Made by a program: the position numbers and the translations under genes. This document shows, piece after piece, positions 44,485-53,486 of a stretch of 64,000 nucleotides of DNA. Below the pieces are notes generated by a model. The model made no database searches. It had not been told where the DNA came from and saw nothing but the letters and a program-made list of their open reading frames with translations. Origin of the DNA: Jannaschia seohaensis (lineage in GTDB: Bacteria > Pseudomonadota > Alphaproteobacteria > Rhodobacterales > Rhodobacteraceae). The stretch spans positions 682,001-746,000 of the forward strand of contig NZ_UETC01000001.1 in NCBI RefSeq assembly GCF_900116765.1, given 5' to 3'. Every line of letters begins with the position of its first letter. Position 1 is the stretch's first letter.

Positions 44485-45426
44485 TTGACCGACGCCTCGC
44501 TTCATATCCCGACACGCAGCGTCCCCGCCGATCAGGCGGGGCTCGGCGACTACTGGCAGCTGCTCAAGCCGCGGCTGATGTCGCTGTCGGTGTTCACGGC
44601 GCTGGTCGGCCTGCTGGTCGCGCCGGGGACGCCGCATCCGATCCTCGGCGCGGCGTCCATCCTTTGGATCGCGCTGGGGGCGGGGGCGTCGGGCGCGCTC
44701 AACATGTGGTTCGACGCCGATATCGACCGGGTGATGAAGCGGACGCGCAAGCGGCCCATCCCGGCTGGGCGTGTGGCGCCGGGCGATGCGTTGGCGCTGG
44801 GCCTGTTCCTGACGGGCGTGTCGGTCGTGATGCTGGGGCTGACGGCGAACTGGGTCGCGGCCGGGTGGCTGGCCTTCACGATCTTCTTCTACGCCGTGAT
44901 CTACTCGATGTGGCTCAAGCGGACGACGTCCTGGAACACGGTGATCGGCGGGCTGGCCGGCGCGTTCCCTCCGATGATCGGCTGGGCGGCCGCGACAGGC
45001 GCGACGCCGCTGGAGGCGTGGCTCCTGGTCGGGCTGATCTTCATGTGGACGCCGCCGCATTTCTGGGCGCTCGCACTCTTCGTCAAGCTCGACTACCACG
45101 AGGCCCGCATCCCGATGCTGACCGTGACCCATGGGCGCGAAGAGACCCGGCGTCAGGCGCTGCTCTACTCGGTCGGTCTGGCCATCGTGTCGATCTGGGT
45201 CGCCACGACCTCGATCGGAGGGCCGCTGACGCTGGCGGTGGCGGTCGTTCTGAACGCCGTCTTCGTCAAGCGCGCCTGGGACATGTTCCGCCGCAGCGAC
45301 GCCGCGAGCGAGGCGGACGGCCATGCCGTCGAGAAGGGGCTGTTCAAATGGTCCCTGTTCTATCTCTTCGCGCATTTCTCGGTCTTCGTGATCGAGGCGG
45401 CGCTGGGCCCCTGGGGAGGCTGGTGA
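44485..45426 (+). CDS. ctaB: Protohaem IX farnesyltransferase (haem O synthase)
   Basis: A 313-residue membrane enzyme that attaches a farnesyl chain to haem B on the way to haem A for the oxidase. About nine membrane segments, with the prenyl-diphosphate motif NMWFDADIDRVMKRTRKRP near 73-91. The start TTG 44485 is 5 bp after the ctaC stop; no ATG fits the family length. Its stop overlaps the next ATG. Confidence 0.94.
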   Translation: MTDASLHIPTRSVPADQAGLGDYWQLLKPRLMSLSVFTALVGLLVAPGTPHPILGAASILWIALGAGASGALNMWFDADIDRVMKRTRKRPIPAGRVAPGDALALGLFLTGVSVVMLGLTANWVAAGWLAFTIFFYAVIYSMWLKRTTSWNTVIGGLAGAFPPMIGWAAATGATPLEAWLLVGLIFMWTPPHFWALALFVKLDYHEARIPMLTVTHGREETRRQALLYSVGLAIVSIWVATTSIGGPLTLAVAVVLNAVFVKRAWDMFRRSDAASEADGHAVEKGLFKWSLFYLFAHFSVFVIEAALGPWGGW

Positions 45427-45614
45427 TGTATAAGGACTCCGCGACCCATATCGAACGCCGAGGACGCAATTTCGGCATTCTGGCGGTTCTGCTGGCCTTC
45501 ATCGTGATCGTGTTCGGAATCACGGTTGCCAAGATCCAGACCGGCGGCTTCTCCGAAGGCTTCGACCATGTGGCGCGCCCGGCTCTCATCCCGCAGGAGG
45601 AGGCGTCCCAATGA
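45426..45614 (+). CDS. Small single-span membrane protein of the cox operon (CoxF-like)
   Basis: A 62-residue protein with one membrane helix (NFGILAVLLAFIVIVFGITVAKIQ, about 18-41), a basic N-terminus and a short periplasmic tail. The gene starts at the last base of the ctaB stop (ATG 45426-45428) and overlaps ctaG by 4 nt, so it is fully embedded in the operon. Similar short proteins lie between ctaB and ctaG in Paracoccus/Rhodobacter-type loci and are thought to help assemble the oxidase. Its function is not firmly established. Confidence 0.8.
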   Translation: MYKDSATHIERRGRNFGILAVLLAFIVIVFGITVAKIQTGGFSEGFDHVARPALIPQEEASQ

Positions 45615-46201
45615 TCGGTCCATTCCGCAATCTCAGCCCTAACGGCCGGGTCATCGCCATGACCACGTCGACGGTGATCGCCTTTGGCGCGCTCGGCTGG
45701 GCGGCGGTGCCGCTCTATGACCTGTTCTGCCGGGTCACGGGCTATGGCGGGACGACGGGGCAGGCGGAGGTCGCCCCCGCTCAGATCCTGGAAGAGACGC
45801 GACTCGTGCGGTTCGACGCCTCGCGGGAGCGGGACTTCCCCTGGGAGTTCAAGCCGGTGCAGCGCCAAATGCGGGTCAATATCGGCGCGACCAATATCGC
45901 CTTCTACGAGGCGCATAACCCGACGGACCGCCCGGTGGCCGGCACGGCCAGCTACAACGTCGCGCCCTTCGCGACCGGGGCGCATTTCGTGAAGATCGAC
46001 TGCTTCTGCTTCGAGGAGCAGATCTTGATGCCCGGTGAGACGGTGTCGATGCCGGTGACCTTCTTCATCGATCCGTCGATCCTCGACGACCCCGAGGCGA
46101 AGCACATGCCCGAGATCACGCTGTCCTACACGTTCCACGCGATGGACTTGCCCGAAGAATTCGCCGCGCTGGACACGCGCGCGACCCAGACGACCAACTA
46201 G
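45611..46201 (+). CDS. ctaG: Cytochrome c oxidase assembly protein CtaG/Cox11
   Basis: A 196-residue copper chaperone that delivers CuB to subunit I. One N-terminal membrane helix (about 15-34), then [17 protein letters not shown] with Cys40 and the copper motif [10 protein letters not shown] with Cys131 and Cys133. A beta-rich periplasmic domain follows. It overlaps the small upstream gene by 4 nt and is followed by ctaE after 10 bp. Confidence 0.95.
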   Translation: MIGPFRNLSPNGRVIAMTTSTVIAFGALGWAAVPLYDLFCRVTGYGGTTGQAEVAPAQILEETRLVRFDASRERDFPWEFKPVQRQMRVNIGATNIAFYEAHNPTDRPVAGTASYNVAPFATGAHFVKIDCFCFEEQILMPGETVSMPVTFFIDPSILDDPEAKHMPEITLSYTFHAMDLPEEFAALDTRATQTTN

Positions 46202-46211
46202 GGGACGACCC

Positions 46212-47024
46212 ATGGCCCACGCCAAGAACCACGACTACCACATCCTGCCACCGTCGATTTGGCCGTTCGTCGGCGCCGTCTGCGGTTTCTTCATGCTTAT
46301 CGGCGCCGTCATCTGGATGTCGCCCAACGTCTCCAACAACCACCCCTGGCTGTTCCTGGCGGGCTTCATCGGCGTGCTCGGCGTGATGGTCGCCTGGTGG
46401 ACCGATGTGGTGAAGGAGTCGAATGTGGGCGATCACACGCCCGTCGTGCGTATCGGCCTGCGCTACGGCTTCATCTTCTTCATCATGTCCGAGGTGATGT
46501 TCTTCGCGGCGTGGTTCTGGTCGTTCTTCAAGCACGCGATCTATCCGATGGGCCCCCAGAGCCCGGCGGTGGACGGCGTCTGGCCGCCGGTCGGGATCGA
46601 GACCTTCGACCCCTGGCACCTGCCCCTGATCAACACGCTGATCCTGCTTTGCTCCGGTGCCGCCGCGACCTGGGCGCACCACGCCCTGGTGCATGAGAAC
46701 AATCGGGAAGACATGAAGTGGGGTCTGATCCTGGCCATCGCGCTGGGCGTGCTCTTCACCGGCTTCCAGATCTACGAATATAGCCACGCGGCCTTCGGCT
46801 TTGCCGGGAACATCTACGGCGCCAACTTCTTCATGGCGACCGGCTTCCACGGCGTGCATGTCGTGATCGGGACGATCTTCCTGGCGGTCTGCCTGCTGCG
46901 GCTGCAGCAGGGGCATTTCACCCCGGAGAAGCATATCGGCTTCGAGGCGGCGGCCTGGTACTGGCACTTCGTCGACGTGGTCTGGCTGTTCCTCTTCGCG
47001 GCGATCTACGTCTGGGGCGCCTGA
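46212..47024 (+). CDS. ctaE: Cytochrome c oxidase subunit III
   Basis: A 270-residue integral membrane subunit with seven helices. Family segments: [37 protein letters not shown], and the C-terminal [18 protein letters not shown]. It stabilises proton uptake through subunit I. It is the last structural gene of the operon, followed by a cluster of hairpins and then SURF1. Confidence 0.96.
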   Translation: MAHAKNHDYHILPPSIWPFVGAVCGFFMLIGAVIWMSPNVSNNHPWLFLAGFIGVLGVMVAWWTDVVKESNVGDHTPVVRIGLRYGFIFFIMSEVMFFAAWFWSFFKHAIYPMGPQSPAVDGVWPPVGIETFDPWHLPLINTLILLCSGAAATWAHHALVHENNREDMKWGLILAIALGVLFTGFQIYEYSHAAFGFAGNIYGANFFMATGFHGVHVVIGTIFLAVCLLRLQQGHFTPEKHIGFEAAAWYWHFVDVVWLFLFAAIYVWGA

Positions 47025-47036
47025 CGGTTCGGTCTG

Positions 47037-47080
47037 CCGGTTTCTTCCAGGAAACCGGCCAAACCCTTCAAGGGATTTGG
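47037..47080. other. Two adjacent hairpins downstream of ctaE
   Basis: CCGGTTTC-TTCCAG-GAAACCGG (47037-47058, perfect 8-bp stem), followed without a gap by 47059-47080, a second near-symmetric hairpin (CCAAA.. pairing with ..TTTGG, one bulge). The pair resembles the tandem hairpins at 17803-17846 in size and spacing. They may stabilise the upstream mRNA end. Confidence 0.6.
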
Positions 47081-47081
47081 G

Positions 47082-47111
47082 CGGCGCGGTCTTCGCGCCG
47101 TTCTCCTTTTT
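47082..47111 (+). terminator. Rho-independent terminator between ctaE and SURF1
   Basis: CGGCGCG-GTCTT-CGCGCCG is a perfect 7-bp GC stem (47082-47100) followed by TTCTCCTTTTT (47101-47111). The SURF1 start follows at 47121, so termination may be partial, lowering expression of SURF1 and later genes relative to the oxidase subunits. Confidence 0.7.
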
Positions 47112-47120
47112 CGAGGTCAC

Positions 47121-47777
47121 ATGCGCGTTCTCGTTCCCCTTCTCTTCGGCCTCGTCGGCTTTGCCGTCCTCGTCTCGCTGGGTGTCTGGCAGCTACAGCG
47201 CCTGGAGTGGAAGGAGGGCGTGATCGCCCGCATCGAGTCGCGCATCGGCGCGGACCCGGTCCCGCTGCCCGCGGCGCCCACGCCCGAGGCGGATGACTTC
47301 CTGCCGGTGACGCTGGAGGGCACGGTCTCGGGGGCACCGCTTCGCGTGCTGGGCGCTTGGCGCGGTGGCACCGGCTATCGGATTGTCGCCCCGGTCGAGA
47401 CCAGCGGGCGGCGCGTGCTGGTCGATTTGGGTATTGTCCCGTTGGAGACGGGCGCGCTCGACCTCGGTGGCACGGCCCTGACGATCGAGGGGAATCTCGC
47501 CTGGCCGGATGAGACGAACTCCTCGACGCCGGTGCCCGACGGGGAGACGTGGTTCGCGCGCGACGTCCCGGCCATGGCGGAGGCCCTGGACACCGCGCCG
47601 ATTCTGGTCGTCGCCCGGACAGTCACGCCCAATGTCGCTCCCACGCCGTCACCTGTCGGCACCGATGGCATCCCCAATTCGCATCTGGGTTATGCCATCC
47701 AATGGTTCGGTCTGGCGCTTGTCTGGGCGGGGATGACAGTGTTCCTGCTGTGGCGTATCACGCGCCGCACCGTTTGA
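47121..47777 (+). CDS. SURF1 family cytochrome oxidase assembly protein
   Basis: A 218-residue protein with one helix near each end (about 3-22 and 192-212) and a periplasmic loop containing LGVWQLQRLEWKEG and HLGYAIQWFGLA, both diagnostic of SURF1. It helps insert haem A into subunit I. It lies after the ctaE terminator and 9 bp before thrC. Confidence 0.93.
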   Translation: MRVLVPLLFGLVGFAVLVSLGVWQLQRLEWKEGVIARIESRIGADPVPLPAAPTPEADDFLPVTLEGTVSGAPLRVLGAWRGGTGYRIVAPVETSGRRVLVDLGIVPLETGALDLGGTALTIEGNLAWPDETNSSTPVPDGETWFARDVPAMAEALDTAPILVVARTVTPNVAPTPSPVGTDGIPNSHLGYAIQWFGLALVWAGMTVFLLWRITRRTV

Positions 47778-47786
47778 GGGAGTTCC

Positions 47787-49172
47787 ATGCGCTACGTCTC
47801 GACCCGCGGCCAGGCGCCGAGCCTTGGTTTCGAGGACACCATGCTGACCGGGCTCGCCCGGGATGGCGGTCTCTACGTGCCCGAGACGGTGCCGGTCCTC
47901 TCCGAGGGCGACATCGCCACGCTCGCCGGCTTGTCCTATGAGGAGGTCGCGCAGCGGATCATGTGGCCCTTCGTCTCCGAAGCCTTCGCCGAGGACGAGT
48001 TCGCCGAGATGATCGCCCGCGCCTATGCGGGCTTCGGGCACGCCGCCCGCGCCCCGCTCGTGCAGCTGGGGCCGAACCATCACCTGCTGGAGCTGTTCCA
48101 CGGCCCGACCCTGGCCTTCAAGGACTTCGCGATGCAGCTCATCGGCCAGATGTTCGAGCATGTGCTGACCCGGCGCGGCGACCGCGTGACCATCGTCGGC
48201 GCCACCTCGGGCGACACCGGCTCGGCGGCCATCGAGGCCTTCCGCGGTCTCGACGCGGTCGACGTGTTCATCCTCTATCCGCATGGCCGCGTGTCCGAGG
48301 TGCAGCGCCGCCAGATGACCACCCCGTCCGAGGCAAACGTCCATGCCCTAGCCCTCACCGGCCATTTCGACGACTGTCAGGCCCGCGTGAAGGACATGTT
48401 CAACGACTTCCCCTTCCGCGACCGGGTGGGGCTGGCCGGGGTGAACTCGATCAACTTCGCCCGGGTGTTGGCGCAGGTCGTCTATTACTTCACGTCCGCC
48501 GTTTCGCTGGGCGCGCCGCATCGGCCGGTCTCCTTCACCGTGCCCACCGGCAATTTCGGCGATGTCTTCGCGGGGCATATCGCCAAGCGCATGGGCCTGC
48601 CGATCGAGAAGCTGGTCGTCGCGACGAACCAGAACGACATCCTGCACCGCTGCCTGACCACCGGGGAATATCGCCCGGGGACGGTCACGCCCTCGATCTC
48701 GCCGTCGATGGACATCCAGGTCTCGTCCAACTTCGAGCGCGCGCTGCACCTCGCCTATGGGGGCGACGGCGCTGCCATCGCGCAGCTCATGGACGAGCTG
48801 AAAGGCGGCGGGTTCACCGTGTCGCAAGGCGCGCTCCAGGCGCTGCGGGAGGTCTATGTTTCGGGCCGCGTCTCCGAGGAGGAAACCTCCGAGACGATCC
48901 AGACCGCGCTGGCCCAGACCGGCGAGCTGCTCTGCCCCCATTCCGCCGTCGGCGTAAAGGTCGCCGAGGCGCTTCTGGGCGCGACCCCCATGGTCACGCT
49001 CGCCACCGCCCATCCGGCCAAGTTCCCCGACGCGGTCGAGGCGGCGACCGGTGTCCGGCCCGCCCTGCCGCCCCGGATGGCCGACCTGTTCGAGCGCGAC
49101 GAGCGCATCACCCGCGTCGAGAACGACCTCGCCGCGGTCGAGGCCGTCATCGATGAAAGGCGCGCCGCATGA
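47787..49172 (+). CDS. thrC: Threonine synthase
   Basis: A 461-residue PLP enzyme converting O-phosphohomoserine to threonine. The PLP lysine is Lys112 in GPTLAFKDFAMQ, with GATSGDTGSAAIEAF as the phosphate-binding loop. The length fits the longer proteobacterial class. It overlaps the M16 peptidase gene by 4 nt (ATGA), a pairing common in Rhodobacterales. Confidence 0.96.
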   Translation: MRYVSTRGQAPSLGFEDTMLTGLARDGGLYVPETVPVLSEGDIATLAGLSYEEVAQRIMWPFVSEAFAEDEFAEMIARAYAGFGHAARAPLVQLGPNHHLLELFHGPTLAFKDFAMQLIGQMFEHVLTRRGDRVTIVGATSGDTGSAAIEAFRGLDAVDVFILYPHGRVSEVQRRQMTTPSEANVHALALTGHFDDCQARVKDMFNDFPFRDRVGLAGVNSINFARVLAQVVYYFTSAVSLGAPHRPVSFTVPTGNFGDVFAGHIAKRMGLPIEKLVVATNQNDILHRCLTTGEYRPGTVTPSISPSMDIQVSSNFERALHLAYGGDGAAIAQLMDELKGGGFTVSQGALQALREVYVSGRVSEEETSETIQTALAQTGELLCPHSAVGVKVAEALLGATPMVTLATAHPAKFPDAVEAATGVRPALPPRMADLFERDERITRVENDLAAVEAVIDERRAA

Positions 49173-50428
49173 GCGTCGAGATCACCCGCCTGTCCAACGG
49201 CTTCCGGGTCGTGACCGAGAGAATGCCGTCGATGGAATCGGCGGCCATCGGCATCTGGGTCGGCGCGGGTGGCCGGCACGAAGCCCCCGAGCAGAACGGG
49301 ATCGCCCATTTTCTGGAGCACATGGCCTTCAAGGGCACCGCCCGGCGCAGCGCGCTCCAGATCGCCGAGGAGATCGAGGATGTGGGCGGCTATATCAACG
49401 CCTATACCTCGCGCGAAGTGACGGCCTACTACGCCCGGGTTCTCAGGGGCGACGTGCCGCTGGCGGTCGATCTGATTTCGGACATCGTGCTCAACCCGGT
49501 CTTCGACGCGCGCGAGATCGAAGTGGAGCGCGGCGTCATCCTGCAGGAGATCGGGCAGGCGCTCGACACGCCCGACGACATCATCTTCGACTGGTTGCAG
49601 GAAGCGGCCTATCCGGAGCAGTCGATGGGCCGCACGATCCTCGGCCCGAGCGAGCGGGTCTCGGCCTTCTCCCGTGCGGATCTGACCCAGTTCGTGAGCC
49701 AGCACTACGGGCCCGGCCAGATGATCCTGTCGGCCGCCGGGGCCGTCGATCACGACGCCATCGTCCGGCAGGCGGAGAAGATCTTCGGCGGCCTCCCCGC
49801 GATCGCGCAATCCACCCCGGAGGTCAGCCGTTTCCTGGGGGGCGAGGCCCGGCGGGTCAAGGATCTGGAGCAGGCGCATCTCGCTCTGGGCTTCGCCCAG
49901 CCCGGCTATCGCGACGAGGGGATCTATACCGCGCAGATCTTCGCCTCCGCCTTAGGCGGGGGCATGTCGTCCCGCCTCTTCCAGGAGGCGCGGGAGAAGC
50001 GCGGCCTGTGCTACTCGATCTTCGCCTCGGTCGGCGCCTATTCCGATACCGGGCTGCTGACGATCTATGCGGGCACTGCGGGCGCGGATGTGGGCGATCT
50101 GGCGCGCCTGACGATGGACGAGTTGGGCCGCGCGGCCGAGGACATGTCCGAGGCCGAGGTCGCCCGCGCCCGGGCGCAGATGAAGTCGGGGATGCTCATG
50201 GGCCTCGAATCGCCGTCCAGCCGGGCGGAGCGGCTGGCCCGCGTCCTGGCCGTCTGGGATCGGGTGCCCCCGCTCTCCGAGGTGGTCGAAAAGATCGACG
50301 CCGTCGACGCCGCCGCCGTGCGCGCCCATGCCGCCCGGCTGGCCGGGGCGGCGCCCGCGCTGGCGCTCTACGGCCCCGTGCAGGGCGCGCCGGACGTAGA
50401 CTCCTTGCGCGCCCGGCTCGCCGCGTGA
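49169..50428 (+). CDS. M16 family zinc metallopeptidase
   Basis: A 419-residue protein related to mitochondrial processing peptidase beta. The inverted zinc motif HFLEH is at 47-51 (His47, Glu50, His51), and the distal glutamate lies in EVERGVILQEI near 123-130. Two homologous halves are present, as usual. The natural substrates of the bacterial forms are poorly known. It is coupled to thrC and to the following acetyltransferase gene (ATG overlaps its stop by one base). Confidence 0.92.
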   Translation: MSVEITRLSNGFRVVTERMPSMESAAIGIWVGAGGRHEAPEQNGIAHFLEHMAFKGTARRSALQIAEEIEDVGGYINAYTSREVTAYYARVLRGDVPLAVDLISDIVLNPVFDAREIEVERGVILQEIGQALDTPDDIIFDWLQEAAYPEQSMGRTILGPSERVSAFSRADLTQFVSQHYGPGQMILSAAGAVDHDAIVRQAEKIFGGLPAIAQSTPEVSRFLGGEARRVKDLEQAHLALGFAQPGYRDEGIYTAQIFASALGGGMSSRLFQEAREKRGLCYSIFASVGAYSDTGLLTIYAGTAGADVGDLARLTMDELGRAAEDMSEAEVARARAQMKSGMLMGLESPSSRAERLARVLAVWDRVPPLSEVVEKIDAVDAAAVRAHAARLAGAAPALALYGPVQGAPDVDSLRARLAA

Positions 50429-51003
50429 TGCTCGGGCCCCTGCGCAAGACCCGGATCGAGACCGAGCGCATGACGCTGCGCCTGCCGCAGCACGGCGATT
50501 ACCGCGCCTGGGTCGCGCTGCGGGAAGGCTCCATGGCCTTCCTCCAACCCTGGGAGCCGGAATGGGCCGCAGACCACCTGTCGCGCAAGTCATTCACCAA
50601 CCGTGTCTATTGGGCGCAGCGCAGCCATAGCCAAGGCACCGCCCTGGCCCTGTTCCTGACGCGCAAGCCCGATGGCGCGCTGCTGGGGGCGATCACGCTC
50701 GACAATGTGCGCCGTGGTCCCGCGCAATCGGCGACCATGGGCTATTGGATCGGCCAGCCCCATGCGCGGCAGGGCTACATGGCCGAGGCGATCGAGGCAT
50801 TGTCTCACCACGCTTTCCGCCGCCTGGATCTGAGCCGTCTGGAGGCCGCCTGCCTGGAGGAGAACGCCGCCTCCCGCGGGCTGCTCGAAAAGTCGGGCTT
50901 CAAATACGAGGGCGTCGCCCAGTCCTACCTCCAGATCGCGGGGCGCTGGCGCAATCACGTGCTCTACGCGATGCTCCGGATGGACCGGCGGGGCCGGGTC
51001 TAG
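50428..51003 (+). CDS. GNAT acetyltransferase (RimJ-like)
   Basis: A 191-residue GNAT of the RimJ/RimL type. Signature segments: IETERMTLRLPQHGDYRAWVALRE, GYWIGQPHARQGYMAEAIEAL (acetyl-CoA motif A) and RLEAACLEENAASRGLLEKSGF. RimJ-type enzymes acetylate N-termini of ribosomal or other proteins. The start at 50428 overlaps the peptidase stop by one base. Confidence 0.88.
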   Translation: MLGPLRKTRIETERMTLRLPQHGDYRAWVALREGSMAFLQPWEPEWAADHLSRKSFTNRVYWAQRSHSQGTALALFLTRKPDGALLGAITLDNVRRGPAQSATMGYWIGQPHARQGYMAEAIEALSHHAFRRLDLSRLEAACLEENAASRGLLEKSGFKYEGVAQSYLQIAGRWRNHVLYAMLRMDRRGRV

Positions 51004-51060
51004 GTCTCCGAACAGGCCCAAGGCCGCCGCCGCAGGGGCCTATGCGCGCCGCGCCCCCCT

Positions 51061-51107
51061 CTTCTTCCCTGTTTAAATATCCCGGGGGTCCGGGGGCTGG
51101 CCCCCGG
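51061..51107 (-). repeat. Dispersed extragenic element, copy E
   Basis: On the minus strand the box reads GGGATATTTAAACAGGGAAG with flanking bases (51061-51088), differing from copy D by three adjacent bases (AAA for GGG). It is followed on the plus strand by hairpin CCGGGGGC-TG-GCCCCCGG (51090-51107). Located between the acetyltransferase stop and mtnP. Confidence 0.75.
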
Positions 51108-51207
51108 TCCCGCCCGCCCGGCAAGCCCTTCCGGCCCAGACGGTGCGACACGCGTTGCCACGAGCCGCCCGGCGCCTATCCTCAGGGAACGCAAGACCGG
51201 AGGGCCG

Positions 51208-52065
51208 ATGTCGCCAGTAATCGGAATCGTCGGAGGCTCGGGCCTCTACGGAGTGGACGGGCTCGAAGGGGCCGAATGGCGCGCGGTGGACACGCCCTGG
51301 GGGGCGCCCTCGGACGCACTTCTGCATGGGACGCTGGACGGCACGCGGATGGTCTTCCTGCCCCGCCACGGGCGCGGCCATGTCCATACGCCGACCACCG
51401 TGCCTTACCGAGCCAATGTCGCCGCGATCAAGGCGGCGGGGGTCACGCATCTCGTCTCCATCTCCGCCGTTGGATCCTTCCGAGAGGAGATGGCGCCCGG
51501 CCACATGGTAATCGTCGACCAATTCGTCGACCGGACCGTGGCGCGAGCGGCCAGCTTTTTCGATGCCGGGTTGGTGGCCCATGTCTCGATGGCCGCTCCG
51601 GTCTGCGCGACGCTGGCGCAGGCCTGTGCCCGGGCCGCCCGCGCGGCGGGGGCCACCGTCCACGAGGGCGGGACCTATCTGGCGATGGAGGGGCCGCAAT
51701 TCTCTTCCATGGCCGAGTCGCGCCTCTATCGCGGCTGGGGCTGCGACGTGATCGGCATGACCAACCTGCCCGAGGCGCGTCTCGCCCGCGAGGCGGAACT
51801 GCACTACGCGACGGTCGCGATGGTCACGGATTACGACAGCTGGCACGCGGATCACGGCGCCGTCGCCGTCTCGGACGTGATCGCGACGCTGCGCGCCAAT
51901 GTGGCGACCGCTGCTGCCTTGGTGGCCGCGCTGCCGCAGGAGGTGGGCGGCGGCTGCGGGACCGGCTGCGCCACCGCGCTGGATCACGCCGTGATGACCG
52001 CGCCGGAGAAGCGGGATCCGGCCATGGTGGAGCGGCTTTCCGTCATCGCGGGCCGCGTCTTGTGA
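51208..52065 (+). CDS. mtnP: S-methyl-5'-thioadenosine phosphorylase
   Basis: A 285-residue phosphorylase that splits methylthioadenosine into adenine and methylthioribose-1-phosphate. Typical segments are IGIVGGSGLYGVDGL, LPRHGRGHVHTPTTVPYRAN and YLAMEGPQFSSMAES. The adenine product can be used by Apt encoded 0.7 kb downstream, so the two form a salvage route. GGAGGG precedes ATG 51208. The stop overlaps the next GTG start. Confidence 0.95.
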   Translation: MSPVIGIVGGSGLYGVDGLEGAEWRAVDTPWGAPSDALLHGTLDGTRMVFLPRHGRGHVHTPTTVPYRANVAAIKAAGVTHLVSISAVGSFREEMAPGHMVIVDQFVDRTVARAASFFDAGLVAHVSMAAPVCATLAQACARAARAAGATVHEGGTYLAMEGPQFSSMAESRLYRGWGCDVIGMTNLPEARLAREAELHYATVAMVTDYDSWHADHGAVAVSDVIATLRANVATAAALVAALPQEVGGGCGTGCATALDHAVMTAPEKRDPAMVERLSVIAGRVL

Positions 52066-52718
52066 GGCTGGCTGCCCTGGCGCTGCTCGCGACGCCGCTG
52101 GCGGCGCAGGAGTTCGTCGAGGTGCCGGGACGTTTGAGCGACGAGGCATTCTACCGCGCCGTCGCCTGCGGTGCCCCGCCCGAGGGCGCCTGCCGCAAGC
52201 CATTCCTGCTCTGGCCCGAAGAGATGCGCGCGGATCTGACCGTGGGGCTCGCCAGCGCACCGGACGACCTGCCCCCGTTTCGCCGCCGGCTCTTCGAGAC
52301 CGGGGTCGAGGGTGCCATCGCCGAGATCAACGGGCTGGGCGCCGGGCTGCGGTTGCGGCGGGACGATATCGCGCCCGCGATCGAGATTCACATTGTCGAC
52401 ACCCCGCCTTGGGGCGTCATGACCCGCACGGGCGTTCCCCTGCTGGATGGCGCGCTCCTGCCGCTTGCCCTCGTCGTGCTGCGCCCGCGGGAGGGGGCCA
52501 TCGGCGAGGCTTTGATCGCCATCTCCGCCGAGGCCCGGCGGCGGGAGATCGCATCTGTCCTGCTGGAGGAGATCACCCAGTCCCTGGGCCTGATGACGGA
52601 TATCGCAGGGCCGGCCTACGACCGCTCGCTATTCTCGGAGACGGGCAATTCCGTCACCCGTCTGACGGGCCAGGACGCGATGGCGGTGCGCCGCCACTAT
52701 CCCCCTTTCGACGATTGA
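52062..52718 (+). CDS. Secreted DUF2927 domain protein
   Basis: A 218-residue protein with a short signal peptide (VRLAALALLATPLAAQ). The C-terminal half contains VVLRPREGAIGEALIAISAEARRREIASVLLEEITQSLGLMTD, which fits the DUF2927 family, and four cysteines are likely oxidised in the periplasm. The E-E-I-T-Q-S-L-G segment resembles the conserved helix of zinc peptidase-like folds, but no HExxH is present. GTG start at 52062 overlaps the mtnP stop. The function is unknown. Confidence 0.8.
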   Translation: MRLAALALLATPLAAQEFVEVPGRLSDEAFYRAVACGAPPEGACRKPFLLWPEEMRADLTVGLASAPDDLPPFRRRLFETGVEGAIAEINGLGAGLRLRRDDIAPAIEIHIVDTPPWGVMTRTGVPLLDGALLPLALVVLRPREGAIGEALIAISAEARRREIASVLLEEITQSLGLMTDIAGPAYDRSLFSETGNSVTRLTGQDAMAVRRHYPPFDD

Positions 52719-52807
52719 GGCCGCCTGCGCCTCCGGGCGGCTTGCGCCCCGCCGCGTCATGCGCTTTGCCTCAATCGGCGGCGCCCGCAGTGACCAGAGG
52801 ATGAGCG

Positions 52808-53344
52808 ATGCAGAAGAAGACCGTTCGCGACTACATCCGCACGATCCCGGACTTCCCCCATGAGGGGATCATGTTCCGGGACGTGTCGACCCTCTTCGCG
52901 GATGCGCGCGGGATGCGGCTCTGCGTCGATCAGTTGCTCGCCCCCTTCGCGGGCGAGAAAATCGACGCCGTTGCCGGCCTGGAGGCGCGGGGATTCATCC
53001 TGGGCGGGGCGGTGGCGCATCAGTTGGGCACGGGCTTCGTGCCGATCCGCAAGAAGGGCAAGCTGCCCGGCCCGACCTATTCCCAGGACTATGCGCTCGA
53101 ATACGGGCAGGCCACGGTCGAGGTGCACAAGGATGCCTTGCCTGCGGGATCCAGAGTGCTGCTGGTCGACGATCTGCTGGCCACGGGCGGCACCGCGCAG
53201 GCGGGGATCGCGCTGCTGGAGCGGTTGGGCTGCGATGTGATCGGTTGCGCCTTCGTCGTGGACTTGCCGGAGCTCGGGGGGCGGGCCTTGCTGGATCGGA
53301 TGGGGATGCCGGTCCATGCGCTCTGCGAGTTCGAAGGGATGTAA
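52808..53344 (+). CDS. apt: Adenine phosphoribosyltransferase
   Basis: A 178-residue enzyme converting adenine and PRPP to AMP. The PRPP motif [17 protein letters not shown] is at 117-133. It is encoded close to mtnP, matching adenine recycling from methylthioadenosine. A good rho-independent terminator lies at 53445-53482. Confidence 0.96.
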   Translation: MQKKTVRDYIRTIPDFPHEGIMFRDVSTLFADARGMRLCVDQLLAPFAGEKIDAVAGLEARGFILGGAVAHQLGTGFVPIRKKGKLPGPTYSQDYALEYGQATVEVHKDALPAGSRVLLVDDLLATGGTAQAGIALLERLGCDVIGCAFVVDLPELGGRALLDRMGMPVHALCEFEGM

Positions 53345-53444
53345 GAAAATCCGCCGCGCGCCCTCCACGTTAGCTTTTTGGTAAGTTTTATTCGCCATCC
53401 TCTGTCTCGTGGCTTCGGCAGACAGCCACTTACTTCCCCCCCCG

Positions 53445-53482
53445 GCGCCCCGTCTTTCCCCCAGGACGGGGCGCATTCTTTT
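53445..53482 (+). terminator. Rho-independent terminator downstream of apt
   Basis: GCGCCCCGTC (53445-53454) pairs perfectly with GACGGGGCGC (53465-53474); the loop is TTTCCCCCAG, followed by ATTCTTTT. The sequence before it has a C-run (ACTTCCCCCCCC, 53432-53443) and a short hairpin CTGTCT..AGACAG (53402-53425). Confidence 0.85.
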
Positions 53483-53486
53483 GGCC

